DNA of 64,000 nt. Source: Nocardia xishanensis NBRC 101358. GTDB taxonomy: Bacteria; Actinomycetota; Actinomycetes; Mycobacteriales; Mycobacteriaceae. The notes beneath the pieces were generated by a model that was given only the letters and a program-made list of their open reading frames with translations, was not told where the DNA came from and ran no database searches. How positions within the stretch are numbered: position 1 is the first letter of the stretch; each line of letters opens with the position of its first letter. The DNA lies in contig NZ_BDCF01000020.1 of the NCBI RefSeq assembly GCF_001613365.1, forward strand, positions 62,001 through 126,000, in the 5' to 3' direction. A program made the translations under genes and the position numbers. Shown piece by piece: positions 53,107 to 61,642 of this stretch.

Positions 53107-53750
53107 CGCTCGGCTCCGTCCCGCTCGGAGTTCGCCAGCGCCGACGCCAACGCGTTGCAGGGCTGGTAGTCCGCCAGCGGCGACGCGCCGTAGAGGCGGT
53201 CGTAGACGCGGGTCACGTAGTGCGAGGTCGGCAACCCGCTGGAGTCGGTGAGGATGCCGTTCCGGGCGACGTAGCGGGCCTGCTCCTCGCTGCGGCGATC
53301 GATCGGCTGCAACTCGCTCGCGGCGAGCAGGCGCTCGGCCTCGGCCGGGTCCTCGTGCCACCGGTTCGTCGCGTCAGTCAGATACATCCAGTGCTCTGCC
53401 CACTCGTCGTTGCGGTCCAGCCACCGCGAGGCGTACTCCATGGAGCCGACCCGGTCGGCCGGGTCGTAGTCCTCCAGGTCCCGGGAGCTGCATCGGTAGT
53501 GGTGCATGAAGTCCGAGCGCATCTGCTGCTCGGTCCAGGACTCCACCTCGTGATTGGCGGCGGTAGTGTCGGTCATTGGTTCGGCTCCTTCGTGATCTCT
53601 GGTTGTGGTTGTGGTGGTGGCGGACCATCGGCCGTGGCCAGTCATGTCGCGTGCCTGCAAATGACTGCGCCACGTCGTCGGGTCCATGCCGAGCGGTGCC
53701 ACGCTCGGCATGGTCTGTTCCTCTTCGGCGGTGCGTTCGTCGCTGCTCAC
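53103..53750 (-). CDS. Element protein with shared C-terminal motif (copy 1)
   Basis: 215 residues from a GTG that overlaps the preceding stop; an internal ATG at 53576 with AAGGAG upstream could give a shorter form. Aromatic/acidic helices (ESWTEQQMRSDFMHHYRCSSRDLEDYDPADRV; ASRWLDRNDEWAEHWMYLTDATNRWHEDPAEAERLLAAS) with no known domain. It ends SPLADYQPCNALASALANSERDGAER, related to the C-termini of three other operon proteins. Confidence 0.78.
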   Translation of the reverse strand: MSSDERTAEEEQTMPSVAPLGMDPTTWRSHLQARDMTGHGRWSATTTTTTRDHEGAEPMTDTTAANHEVESWTEQQMRSDFMHHYRCSSRDLEDYDPADRVGSMEYASRWLDRNDEWAEHWMYLTDATNRWHEDPAEAERLLAASELQPIDRRSEEQARYVARNGILTDSSGLPTSHYVTRVYDRLYGASPLADYQPCNALASALANSERDGAER

Positions 53751-55660
53751 CGCTCCATGCCCTCTCGGTCATGGCCGTTGCGCGCTACGGCATCGGCCAG
53801 AGCGCTGCCGGGCTGGAAGCCTGCCAACGGGGAGGTGCTGGCCGCCTGCTTGGCCTGCCGCTCCGCGGCCGGGCGACCGGACTTGTCGGAGGTGCTGGGC
53901 TCCTCATGAGCGCGGGCAGCCTCGCGCGCATGATCGAGCACATGCTCGACCAGGCCCCGCTCAGAGGCTTTGCGCCCGGCCTCGAAAACCGCAGTGGCCT
54001 CGGCGATCTCCGGAGACAGGCCACCGCCGAACCGATCCCGTCCCGCCTGCCGTACGGACCCCAGCCGCTGGTCGGCCGGGGTCCGCTCGGACCGCGCGGC
54101 CTGGCGAGCCTGCTCGGCTTGGCGTTCGGGGCTGCCGTAGCGCTGGTCGGCCGGGGTCCGCTCGGCCAGCTTCCGCACCGCCTCGTCGCGCTGCCCACGC
54201 AGCTGGTCTCGTTCGGCGGTCATCGCGGTCAGCTGCTGCTCCAGCGTGGCCGCGCGGTCGGTCAGCTCGCCGTTGTGCTCGATGGAGAGCTGGTGACGTT
54301 GGGTGAGCGAGTCGAGCTCGCCGCGCAGCTGGTCCCGCTCGGCGACGACCTGCTCCAGTGAGACACCGCGATCGGGATCCTGCTCGCGGGCGGCGGCGAC
54401 GTTGGCGATATCGATCCGCCACTGGGCGACCTCGTCGGCGACCTCCTCGCGCCGTCCGGCGGCCCAGAACAGCGGGTCGGAGCGGCCCTCGCTGGACTCC
54501 TCGTAGGCGGATACCTGCACGGTGGTGCCCGGTGCGGGTCGGGCCTGGGCGACCTGCTGCTGTATCCAGGCGGCCGTGTCGGCTTTGCTGGTGTGGGCGT
54601 CGAACTCGTAGACCACTCGGTCGGCGCCCTCGGGCAGGTAGCTGACCTGACCGTGGAACCGCAGATCCGCCTCCGGCTGCTCGGGCTCCCGATCCTGCTG
54701 GGCGGCCTGCCCGCGGTTCTCTACCTCGTGCTGGGCGGCGAGGATGTCCTCGCGATGTACCTGACCGGTCAGCGTCCGCTCCCGCAACACCGCCTCCCGC
54801 GCGGCCAGCCAGCCCACCACGGTCTCGGGACGTCCGCGGTCGACGTACTGCTTGGCGGCGTTGTGGGTGTCGCGGGTCTCGACGGAGAGCGTGGTCCCCT
54901 CCGCCCACGAGGTGCCGTGGATGCGGCCCTGCAACCACGCGGTGGCGGTGTGTTCGGTAGCGAACGAACGGGATTCGGTGAGCACACCGCCGTCCGGATC
55001 GGTCCACGCCGCCTGCGCGGTGTAGCGGTGGCGGTCGGGCTGGGCGGCGTCGATGCGGGCCAGCAACGCCTCCTCGGCGTGGGCGCGGCGCGCGTCGTCC
55101 AATCCCTCTTGCTGCCACTGCGCCCGCTCGGCGGCGGCGCGCTCGTTGATCGCGACCGTCTCGCGGGCGACACGAGCCCGGTAGCGCAGGGCCTCGATGC
55201 CCTTGACCTTGTGGGCGCGGGCGAACAGGTTGCCCGTTCGGAACTCGGGGAACACGCTGGCCGCGTCCAGTCCGTCCAGGACAATGCCCTGCTCGGTGCG
55301 GGTGAGATAGGGGTCGGTGACGAACTGCTTGGCCAGATCGTCGCGATGCTGCGCGAGGGCGCGGGCGTCGCGGGTGCGGCGCTCGTGGTCCACGCGCGGG
55401 TCGTTCGCGCGGGCGGCGACGGCCTGGGCGTGGATGCGGTAGCGGTCGACAGCCTGGTTCGCACCGCTGCGGTGGTGGCCGCGGATCTGGTCGTGGTCGC
55501 GGCGCTCCTGGCGGACCAGGCGCGAGATCTCCTTGCGGGCCCGGCGCCGCTCCAGCCATCCGGTGGCCTGGGCGTGGCGCTGCATCGCCGTGCGCATCGC
55601 TGCGCTGAATCGGCGTGCCTCGGCGGCGATTTCGTCCTCGACGCTGTGCTGATCGGACAT
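53747..55660 (-). CDS. Large coiled-coil element protein with shared C-terminal motif (copy 2)
   Basis: 637 residues, largely helical. The N-terminal third is Arg-rich (WLERRRARKEISRLVRQERRDHDQIRGHHRSGANQAVDRY) and could bind nucleic acid. Two copies of a beta-rich module follow (PDRHRYTAQAAWTDPDGGVLTESRSF; ADLRFHGQVSYLPEGADRVVYEFDA), then a long coiled coil (about residues 430-500). A short repeat ERTPADQR(Y/L)GS occurs twice. It ends SPLAGFQPGSALADAVARN, GHDREGMER. No relaxase HUH or nuclease motif was found, so its role in transfer is unknown. Confidence 0.82.
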   Translation of the reverse strand: MSDQHSVEDEIAAEARRFSAAMRTAMQRHAQATGWLERRRARKEISRLVRQERRDHDQIRGHHRSGANQAVDRYRIHAQAVAARANDPRVDHERRTRDARALAQHRDDLAKQFVTDPYLTRTEQGIVLDGLDAASVFPEFRTGNLFARAHKVKGIEALRYRARVARETVAINERAAAERAQWQQEGLDDARRAHAEEALLARIDAAQPDRHRYTAQAAWTDPDGGVLTESRSFATEHTATAWLQGRIHGTSWAEGTTLSVETRDTHNAAKQYVDRGRPETVVGWLAAREAVLRERTLTGQVHREDILAAQHEVENRGQAAQQDREPEQPEADLRFHGQVSYLPEGADRVVYEFDAHTSKADTAAWIQQQVAQARPAPGTTVQVSAYEESSEGRSDPLFWAAGRREEVADEVAQWRIDIANVAAAREQDPDRGVSLEQVVAERDQLRGELDSLTQRHQLSIEHNGELTDRAATLEQQLTAMTAERDQLRGQRDEAVRKLAERTPADQRYGSPERQAEQARQAARSERTPADQRLGSVRQAGRDRFGGGLSPEIAEATAVFEAGRKASERGLVEHVLDHAREAARAHEEPSTSDKSGRPAAERQAKQAASTSPLAGFQPGSALADAVARNGHDREGMER

Positions 55661-55676
55661 TGTGAATTCCTTTCGG

Positions 55677-56162
55677 TTACTTGGGGTTGATGGCGGTACG
55701 GCGGTTCTCGGCGGCCGCGCGGCGCACGGCCAGGCGCTCGACGTTGCGGCGGACCCAGGCGCCGAAGTCGGCGGCGGCGTAGAGGGCCGTTTGGACGGTC
55801 GCTGCCGGGCCGGGGCGTCCGGCGCAGTGCCACCACGCGAACGCCGCCAGCGCGAGCACGTAGAGAGCCAGCGGGCCGGGCAGCGGCAGGACGGCCACCG
55901 CGACCGCGGTGCCGCCGGTGGTTGTCATGGCCGGGCCCCAGATCCGCGCCCAGTCACGGGCTTTGGTGACGCGGCCGACGTGCGGGGCGGCGGTGCGGCC
56001 GATCAGGCCGCCGTCCGGGATAACGGGCACGAGCTGAGCGGCGAGCTTGTCGGCGGTGCTGCCTTCCATGTCGGCGTCCAGGGCGGCCAGGATGGCCTGC
56101 TCACGGGGTGTCTGGGCCCCGCCCAGCTCCTCGCCGTGCTCGTCGGGATTGGGCATGGACAT
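55677..56162 (-). CDS. Small membrane protein upstream of the coiled-coil protein
   Basis: 161 residues; the ATG at 56162 has AGGAGG seven bases upstream. An acidic N-terminus (NPDEHGEELGGAQTPREQAILAALDADMEGSTADKLA) is followed by a membrane region (GTAVAVAVLPLPGPLALYVLALAAFAWWH) and a basic C-terminus (VRRNVERLAVRRAAAENRR). Perhaps a partner of the coupling ATPase encoded next to it. Confidence 0.78.
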   Translation of the reverse strand: MSMPNPDEHGEELGGAQTPREQAILAALDADMEGSTADKLAAQLVPVIPDGGLIGRTAAPHVGRVTKARDWARIWGPAMTTTGGTAVAVAVLPLPGPLALYVLALAAFAWWHCAGRPGPAATVQTALYAAADFGAWVRRNVERLAVRRAAAENRRTAINPK

Positions 56163-56190
56163 TGGTGAACCTCCTGTGTGAGTCGTGAAT

Positions 56191-58281
56191 TCACGCCGGG
56201 CGGCGCTTGGTGGGCAGGTCGACCACCGGCGCCAGCGCGTCGGTGTCGGATTCCGGGCTGGTGAACTCGGCCAGGCCGGGCAGGGGCCGGATGCGCTTGA
56301 GTTCGGCGTCATCGAGCGGGCTGACCCTCCCCCAGCGGCCACGGCCACCCGAGACGATGACCACGTCGCCTTTCTGCATGGCGCGCATCCGGTTCGGGGG
56401 CAGCAGGTACTGGTCGGAGGACTGCATGTTGCCCTCGTCGCCGTCGCGGTTGCCGCCGATCAACTTGCGCGACAGTTCGAACTTGGGGCGGGTGCCGTAG
56501 ATCTTCGCGATCGTTTCCGGGTCGGTGGAGCGGCCGAGAATGCTGCCGCCGGACGCGGCGGCGACCAGGGCGGCGCGGTTGTCGTCGTCGTGGCCCAGGC
56601 CCTGCCAGGACTGCGCGATCCACCACGTGCCGATCCCGGCCTTACGCAGGCGCTCGACCCACTTCACCGCGCGGGTCTTGCCATCGGAGACCGCGGAGAA
56701 CTCGTCGACCACCATCAGCGAGGTGCGGCCATGCTGCTTGTCGGCGAGCTGCTCGAACATCGTTCCCAGAGCACCGAACTGGGCGCGGGCCCGGTCCGGG
56801 GTCTTCACGCCCTCCAAGACGATGTAGACCACATCGAAATCGGTCAGCTGCTTGTCGCCGTCGAACGCATCACCCAGGGCGCGGTAGAGGTTGGCGAACT
56901 CCGCGCGCGCGGAGTTCATGACCGGCTGTTTACCGTCGATGGTGGAAGCGATCTCCATCTCCACGCCCGGGACCCCGGTCCACACCTTCGTCCCGAGTTC
57001 GCCGCCCCACAGCCTGGCCAGCTTCTCCGGATTCAGCCGGGACAGGAACTCAATCCACGACCGCGGCGGGTTCTCCCCCACCGGAGTCGGAACGCCGTCG
57101 ATCAGCTCGACACGCTGTGGGGCGTCCACGACCAGGTGAATCAGCGTCTCGCGGATCTCGTGGAAGTACTTCTCGGTGTCCGTCGTCGGCGTGGACCCGC
57201 CCGACACCATCGCCGACAGGATCGACCGCAGGTCATCCCGCGGAGTGTCCTTCCACAACGCCAGCGCCACATCGTCGGGGAACACACCGATCCGGTGGCC
57301 GGGAACACCCAACGCGCGGAACCACTTCCGGACGCGGGCAGCGACCTTGCGCGACTCCGGGCCGCCGTTGCAGTCCACCACGATCGTCAACGGACGGCCG
57401 GGACGATCCCGGCGCCACCACTGCCGATGCCGCATCCAGGTAGCGGCGTACCAGGCCACCAGCACCCGCAGCATCAACGTCGTCTTGCCCGACCCCGACG
57501 ATGCAACCGTGGTCATGTGCTCGCCGAGGTTGATCCACGGCAGAACCAGACGGGTCTCGGTGCGCCCGAACAACTGCCGCAACACCGATGACGGCGGCGC
57601 CTGGTCGTGCTCGACCGCCAACCGGCCGATCACCGGCTCCGGGTTCAACCCACCGGTAGTGAAAGGCAGGCGCCGGCGCGAGAGCCGGGCCGCGGCGCGC
57701 TGCTCACGCTGCGCCTGCGCCCACAACGCGCGCTCGGTGCGCGCCGGGGACGACAACCCGACCGTGACCAGCTGCACGCGGCGGCGGGTGAACACCAGGG
57801 TCGCGGTCAACCACGCGGCCGGAATCAGCAGCGCGGCCATCCCGAACATGCCACTGACGTAGGCACCGGCCAGGAAATCGGTCGCCGCAGCGTTGAAGTC
57901 CTCGACCGGTTCGAACACGTCCCACGCCCACAGCGCGGTCGCGCCCGGCATCGCCAGCACGCTGCCGAACAACCAGTTCCTCAACCGGGTCGGCTTCCAA
58001 CCCAGCATCGTCGCCGGAACCAGGATCATCAGCACCATCACCAGCACCGACACCACACACGCCGCGACCAGCAGCGACCCATCGGCCACGCCATCCCAGG
58101 ACCACGCCGAGAAGTCCGGCAGCCAGCCCAGCGGGTCGGACTCCAACCCGATCGGCGGCATGGTCGGGGTGATCTCGATCCCCGGCCCCTCCACCCCCGG
58201 CGCCGGAGACGGCGTGGTGACCGGGGTCGGCGCGTAGGGCGCGCAATCGGTGGGAGTGAGGATCGGAGTGCACTCGGTCAT
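56191..58281 (-). CDS. VirD4/TraD/FtsK-like coupling ATPase
   Basis: 696 residues. The N-terminal ~180 have a proline-rich extracytoplasmic segment and about four membrane helices (DGSLLVAACVVSVLVMVLMILVPATM; WLFGSVLAMPGATALWAW; YVSGMFGMAALLIPAAWLTATLVF). The motor domain has Walker A ASSGSGKTT (about 260-268) and Walker B SLMVVDEFS (about 522), plus TWWIAQSWQGLG, a motif III-like Gln. It should pump DNA (or protein) through the membrane in conjugation. Length and topology suit a type IV coupling protein more than a hexameric TraB. It begins 2 bp after the Replic_Relax-like gene. Confidence 0.9.
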   Translation of the reverse strand: MTECTPILTPTDCAPYAPTPVTTPSPAPGVEGPGIEITPTMPPIGLESDPLGWLPDFSAWSWDGVADGSLLVAACVVSVLVMVLMILVPATMLGWKPTRLRNWLFGSVLAMPGATALWAWDVFEPVEDFNAAATDFLAGAYVSGMFGMAALLIPAAWLTATLVFTRRRVQLVTVGLSSPARTERALWAQAQREQRAAARLSRRRLPFTTGGLNPEPVIGRLAVEHDQAPPSSVLRQLFGRTETRLVLPWINLGEHMTTVASSGSGKTTLMLRVLVAWYAATWMRHRQWWRRDRPGRPLTIVVDCNGGPESRKVAARVRKWFRALGVPGHRIGVFPDDVALALWKDTPRDDLRSILSAMVSGGSTPTTDTEKYFHEIRETLIHLVVDAPQRVELIDGVPTPVGENPPRSWIEFLSRLNPEKLARLWGGELGTKVWTGVPGVEMEIASTIDGKQPVMNSARAEFANLYRALGDAFDGDKQLTDFDVVYIVLEGVKTPDRARAQFGALGTMFEQLADKQHGRTSLMVVDEFSAVSDGKTRAVKWVERLRKAGIGTWWIAQSWQGLGHDDDNRAALVAAASGGSILGRSTDPETIAKIYGTRPKFELSRKLIGGNRDGDEGNMQSSDQYLLPPNRMRAMQKGDVVIVSGGRGRWGRVSPLDDAELKRIRPLPGLAEFTSPESDTDALAPVVDLPTKRRPA

Positions 58282-58283
58282 GA

Positions 58284-59054
58284 TCAGACCGCCTTTCCAT
58301 CGTTGCGGTCTGTGACCTGGGGGATTTCGTGATCAGCGGCTCCGCCCGCGATCACCCGGAGCCCGGGTCGCGGAGCGAGCGAGGAAGACGTCTCGGCCTT
58401 CTTGACCAGCAGCTGGTCCAGATCGGTGAGGGTCAACTTCGGCCCGGCCGACAGATCCAAACCCGCCGCAGCAGTCCGGATCGCGTTCTTCACCGCTTCA
58501 CCGCGGCAGTAGTAGGTCAGACCCGCGCAGTCCGCGCGCCGAGCGACATCCAGCGCTTGCGCCACCGAGGTACGCGCTGCCGCAGCACTTTTCGCAGTCA
58601 GCTCGACCTCGACCGCCCACAAATCACCAGCAGCGGTGACGTAGCGGCCGTCGTGGATGTGCGGGCGCGTCTGCCCGGCCTTCACCAGGCCGACCTCGCC
58701 GCGCAGCAGCCGCTCCGACGTCCAACGGTCGAGATCCATGCCGGTCAGGGCCAACCGGAGTTGAAAGACCGCCTTGGTGTGAGCCGCCATCTTCGGCGTT
58801 GGCACCCAATAGCGCACCGGTCGGCCGAGCAGGGCCTCCGCCGACGACTTCGTAGGGAAGATCCACGCCGGGCCGAGTACCGGCCGCGGTCGCCGATCAC
58901 TGATCATTCCGGCCACGGCCCACCGCGACACGATGCGATAGGTCCGCGAACTGCTCACACCCAACATCTCTGCGACCACGTCCATCGGTGCGCCGTACAT
59001 CTCGGCGAGCATCGTGAGACCGGACATGTCCCGCGGTGAAAGCCGAATGCTCAT
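58284..59054 (-). CDS. Replication-relaxation (Replic_Relax) family protein
   Basis: 256 residues; the ATG at 59054 overlaps the upstream stop. The N-terminal winged helix (SGLTMLAEMYGAPMDVVAEMLGVSSSRTYRIVSRWAVAGMI) is followed by an alpha/beta domain (WIFPTKSSAEALLGRPVRYW; HTKAVFQLRLAL; AVEVELTAKSAAAARTSVAQAL; GLTYYCRGEAV). The ExE-x-Lys arrangement in VEVELTAK is nuclease-like, as in PF13814 Replic_Relax proteins of Gram-positive plasmids and ICEs. It may bind the transfer origin. Confidence 0.85.
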   Translation of the reverse strand: MSIRLSPRDMSGLTMLAEMYGAPMDVVAEMLGVSSSRTYRIVSRWAVAGMISDRRPRPVLGPAWIFPTKSSAEALLGRPVRYWVPTPKMAAHTKAVFQLRLALTGMDLDRWTSERLLRGEVGLVKAGQTRPHIHDGRYVTAAGDLWAVEVELTAKSAAAARTSVAQALDVARRADCAGLTYYCRGEAVKNAIRTAAAGLDLSAGPKLTLTDLDQLLVKKAETSSSLAPRPGLRVIAGGAADHEIPQVTDRNDGKAV

Positions 59055-59458
59055 CGCTCCATTCCTTCTCTTTCGGTGTTCCGTGCGAGCGCGTCGGCCA
59101 GGGCGTTGCCCGTGCAGCCCGCCAGGGCGCTGGTGGATGTGGTCCAACCCGGGCCCGGATCCCCTGGCGCCTCGTCGAACTCGGCGCGGTCGACGCCGTG
59201 CCGCTCCGCGGCACGCAACTGGTGCTCACGCGTCGCCTTCGCCAGCGCCGCCAACTGAGCCGCAGTCGCGGGCCGCTTCGGCGCGGCCTTGCCCACGTCG
59301 AACAAGTGCGCGACCTGCTCTCGGCCGCGACGGTGGAACGGAATCCGGCCCGCGATGTCCTGGCCGTTCGGACGCAGACCCTCGGCCGCGAGCTGGCGAC
59401 GGGTCCGCAGATGCGCGGGCGCCATGCGCCATGCGTAAGTCGGAATGCCTTCGCTCAC
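59051..59458 (-). CDS. RRPNGQD-type element protein with shared C-terminal motif (copy 3)
   Basis: 135 residues from a GTG overlapping the upstream stop. The central sequence HLRTRRQLAAEGLRPNGQDIAGRI matches the Arg/Pro/Asn/Gly/Gln motif found in many actinobacterial plasmid proteins. Then a helix (AALAKATREHQLRAAERHGV) and the C-terminal motif TSALAGCTGNALADALARN, TEREGMER. No catalytic residue is evident. Confidence 0.82.
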   Translation of the reverse strand: MSEGIPTYAWRMAPAHLRTRRQLAAEGLRPNGQDIAGRIPFHRRGREQVAHLFDVGKAAPKRPATAAQLAALAKATREHQLRAAERHGVDRAEFDEAPGDPGPGWTTSTSALAGCTGNALADALARNTEREGMER

Positions 59459-59712
59459 CGCGACCACCCCGCCGGAGTCGGCACCGCCCGTTCCACCTGC
59501 ACGCAATCGGTCCGGTGGACCTCATGGGCGCGGCAGATGTTCGGCGACGGCCGATAGTCCTGGTAATCGAGCCACGCCGCCGTGCAACCGGCCATCGCGG
59601 CCAGCAATCCCAGGATCAGCAGCGCCAGCCGCGCCTGCGGCGGCAGCAATCCGAACAGCTGGCTACCCGCGCGAGCAGCCATAACGTCCGTCTTCACGAC
59701 CGGGCCGATCAC
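59455..59712 (-). CDS. Small membrane protein, 85 aa
   Basis: Overlaps both neighbours by 4 bp. One helix (ARLALLILGLLAAMAGCTAAWL) is followed by an outside part with cysteines (PSPNICRAHEVHRTDCVQVER), so probably a disulfide-stabilised extracytoplasmic tail. Unknown role. Confidence 0.75.
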   Translation of the reverse strand: MIGPVVKTDVMAARAGSQLFGLLPPQARLALLILGLLAAMAGCTAAWLDYQDYRPSPNICRAHEVHRTDCVQVERAVPTPAGWSR

Positions 59713-60191
59713 AGCGACCGCCCCTCCCGGTCGGCGTTCCGCGCGACCGCGTCGGCCAGGGCGTTGTCCGTGCTCGCATAGCCTGCGAGAGCGCTGGTGG
59801 ATGCGTTCCAGGCCGGGCCCGAATCCTCAACCGCCTGGTCGGTCGCCGACAGCTCGTCCTGCTCACGCTCCGGGCGCGGGTACTCGCGGACCTTTACCGC
59901 CGACTCCCGCGCCGCGCGCAGGAAGGACAAAGGAGCGTCCATGTAGGTCTCGTGCACGTACCCGAGGCGGGTCGCTGTCGAGTTGACGTTGACGCTGCCG
60001 AACTCCTCCGGCGACGAGTACTCGTACTTCCCGGGCTTGTCGTAGCGGCCCTCGTCGGCCAACGACTGCAACGCCTGGTAGCGGGCCTGCAACGCGATCG
60101 TCCGCTGCCGCAACATCTCCTGGGCACGGATGATGTCGTCCAACTCGTCCGACAACTCGACCGGATCATGGGGCAGCTCCGATGCGCTCAT
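59709..60191 (-). CDS. Helical element protein with shared C-terminal motif (copy 4)
   Basis: 160 residues. The N-terminal coiled coil (PVELSDELDDIIRAQEMLRQRTIALQARYQALQSLADE) is followed by an Asn/Ser/Tyr segment (YEYSSPEEFGSVNVNSTATRLGYVHETYMDAPLSFLRAARESAVKVREYPRP), then GPAWNASTSALAGYASTDNALADAVARN, ADREGRSL at the end. Starts at the ATG 60191, overlapping the upstream stop by 4 bp. Confidence 0.8.
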   Translation of the reverse strand: MSASELPHDPVELSDELDDIIRAQEMLRQRTIALQARYQALQSLADEGRYDKPGKYEYSSPEEFGSVNVNSTATRLGYVHETYMDAPLSFLRAARESAVKVREYPRPEREQDELSATDQAVEDSGPAWNASTSALAGYASTDNALADAVARNADREGRSL

Positions 60192-60343
60192 CGCCGCACC
60201 CCCAAACGGGACCGTCCCGCCACGCGCCACAGCGCGACGACGGCCAGCAGCATCACCGTGAACCCGACCAACTCCGGTGCCGTCAGGACGAAATAGCCGA
60301 CGGCGATCCCCGCGATGGCCACATAGAACGTACGAGCCCGCAT
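60188..60343 (-). CDS. Small two-helix membrane protein, 51 aa
   Basis: Reads MRARTFYVAIAGIAVGYFVL, then a second hydrophobic stretch (ELVGFTVMLLAVVALW) and a basic end (RVAGRSRLGVRR). The ATG at 60343 shares one base with the preceding stop, and its stop overlaps the next ATG by 4 bp. Supported by the operon packing rather than by homology. Confidence 0.65.
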   Translation of the reverse strand: MRARTFYVAIAGIAVGYFVLTAPELVGFTVMLLAVVALWRVAGRSRLGVRR

Positions 60344-60516
60344 CACGCCGCCCTCCGACGCTGCGGGTTGCCGAGCAACGCAGACAGCTTGGCTCGGGCG
60401 TCATCCGACATTGGCGGCGCCTGGGCGATGATTTCCTCGATGTATTCGGCGAGCCGGTCGGACTCGTCCCGACGCCTTCCTTCGGCCGCATGGAGGCGCC
60501 GACCTTGGGCGCTCAT
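60343..60516 (-). CDS. Small helical protein, 57 aa
   Basis: Begins MSAQGRRLHAAEGRRRDESD, continues with an acidic amphipathic helix (RLAEYIEEIIAQAPPM) and ends SALLGNPQRRRAA. The ATG overlaps the xis-like stop by 4 bp. No known domain. Confidence 0.65.
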   Translation of the reverse strand: MSAQGRRLHAAEGRRRDESDRLAEYIEEIIAQAPPMSDDARAKLSALLGNPQRRRAA

Positions 60517-60752
60517 GCGACGTCCTCCGGAACCTCGATGTTGACGGGCTGCACCAACGCCAGCAGCTCAGCGTGGTTGACCCTCAGCAGGTGCCCGTTG
60601 ATGCGGAAGCCCCGCAAGTGGCCAGCGGCGATCCAGTTTCGGATCGTCTTCGCGTCCACGTCGACGAGCGCGGCGGCGGTCTTGAGGCTGATAAGCCTGC
60701 GCGCGTCGGTGCCGCTCGCGTCGCCGAATGTCTTCTGCGCCAAGTTATTCAC
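60513..60752 (-). CDS. Excisionase / MerR-like HTH protein
   Basis: 79 residues from a GTG with a GAGGGA Shine-Dalgarno. The winged-helix excisionase core is RRLISLKTAAALVDVDAKTIRNWIAAGHLRGFRINGHLLRVNHAELLALV. Such proteins direct excision of the element or act as transcription factors. It is first in the leftward operon and divergent from the XRE regulator. Confidence 0.85.
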   Translation of the reverse strand: MNNLAQKTFGDASGTDARRLISLKTAAALVDVDAKTIRNWIAAGHLRGFRINGHLLRVNHAELLALVQPVNIEVPEDVA

Positions 60753-60886
60753 TCCCTCTCAAGTAGGAAAACCGTTGCAATTCACTACTTTTCGGGAAAA
60801 TCAGCGACGCTAGCACCGCATAGCTGGACGACTCAGGACGTCTCGAGTACAGTAAAGAAGTCCCTACTCGTCCCAAAGGGGTTGCG
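60753..60886. promoter_or_regulatory. Divergent control region of the element
   Basis: Between the xis-like and XRE genes. It contains AAGTAG (60769-60774) mirrored by CTACTT, and a third CTACT further on, plausible operator half-sites. A -10-like TACAGT at 60848-60853 would serve the XRE gene, which has AAAGGGG as ribosome site. It is probably the switch between maintenance and transfer. Confidence 0.5.
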
Positions 60887-61642
60887 ATGCCGAACGATCG
60901 CTTACGTGACGCACTGCTTCGAAACGGCCTGGACATCCCCGCCGTCGCGGCGGCCGCCAAAGTCGAGGAGAAGACGGTCGAGCGGTGGATAACGAAGGGC
61001 CGCACGCCATACCCGCGGCATCGTCACACCGTTGCGGCGCTCGTTCACGAGACCGAGAACTACCTATGGCCAGATGCCGTTGCGCCGGAACGTCGAGCAG
61101 AAATCGCTGAAGCGGAGGTGATCAAGGTCTATCCGCATCGCAACTCGATCCCACTCGATCTGTGGTCCCGGCTCGTGTCCAACGCCACCGATAATGTCGA
61201 CGTCCTCGTCCTGGCGGGCTTGTTCCTCGCCGAGGAGCCAGCATTCGCTCGAACGATTCGGCAGAAGGCACGCGACGGAATGAAGGTGCGAATGCTGTTC
61301 GGCGACCCTGACGCACCCGAGGCGACGAAGCGCAGCGCCGAGGAACGTCTTGCATCCGCGACCGTGCCCGCCCGAATCCAGAACGCACTCGCGCTGATCC
61401 GACCGCTCCTTGACATCGACGGCGTAGACATCCGATTCCACGGAACGACGCTGTATAACTCGATCTTCAGGTTTGACGACGAGATGATCGTCAACATGCA
61501 CGTCTACGGCCAGCCGGGCGCGTACGCGCCAGCCCTCCATCTGCGACAACTGCCCGCGGGCGATCTCTTCGAGACGTACATGACTAGCTTCGAGCAGGTA
61601 TGGACCGAGAGCACCCCAGCGGACTTCGGAGGTCGAGCATGA
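60887..61642 (+). CDS. XRE-type regulator with degenerate phospholipase-D-like domain
   Basis: 251 residues. The N-terminal HTH is LRDALLRNGLDIPAVAAAAKVEEKTVERWITKGRTPYPRHRHTVAALV. The C-terminal domain (NVDVLVLAGLFLAEEPAFARTIRQKARDGMKVRMLFGDP; DIRFHGTTLYNSIFRFDDEMIVNMHVYG) looks like the DUF5919/PLD fold, with the HxK-like residues altered (His in RFHGTTLYNS). This type of regulator typically precedes a NUDIX gene on actinobacterial ICEs. Probable repressor of the transfer operon. Confidence 0.85.
   Translation: MPNDRLRDALLRNGLDIPAVAAAAKVEEKTVERWITKGRTPYPRHRHTVAALVHETENYLWPDAVAPERRAEIAEAEVIKVYPHRNSIPLDLWSRLVSNATDNVDVLVLAGLFLAEEPAFARTIRQKARDGMKVRMLFGDPDAPEATKRSAEERLASATVPARIQNALALIRPLLDIDGVDIRFHGTTLYNSIFRFDDEMIVNMHVYGQPGAYAPALHLRQLPAGDLFETYMTSFEQVWTESTPADFGGRA

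Noticed and set aside
53961-55559. 532-aa frame overlapping the 637-aa element protein
   Set aside because: Arg/Pro/Gly-rich alternative frame on the same strand; the 637-aa frame has start/stop overlaps with its neighbours and the C-terminal motif.
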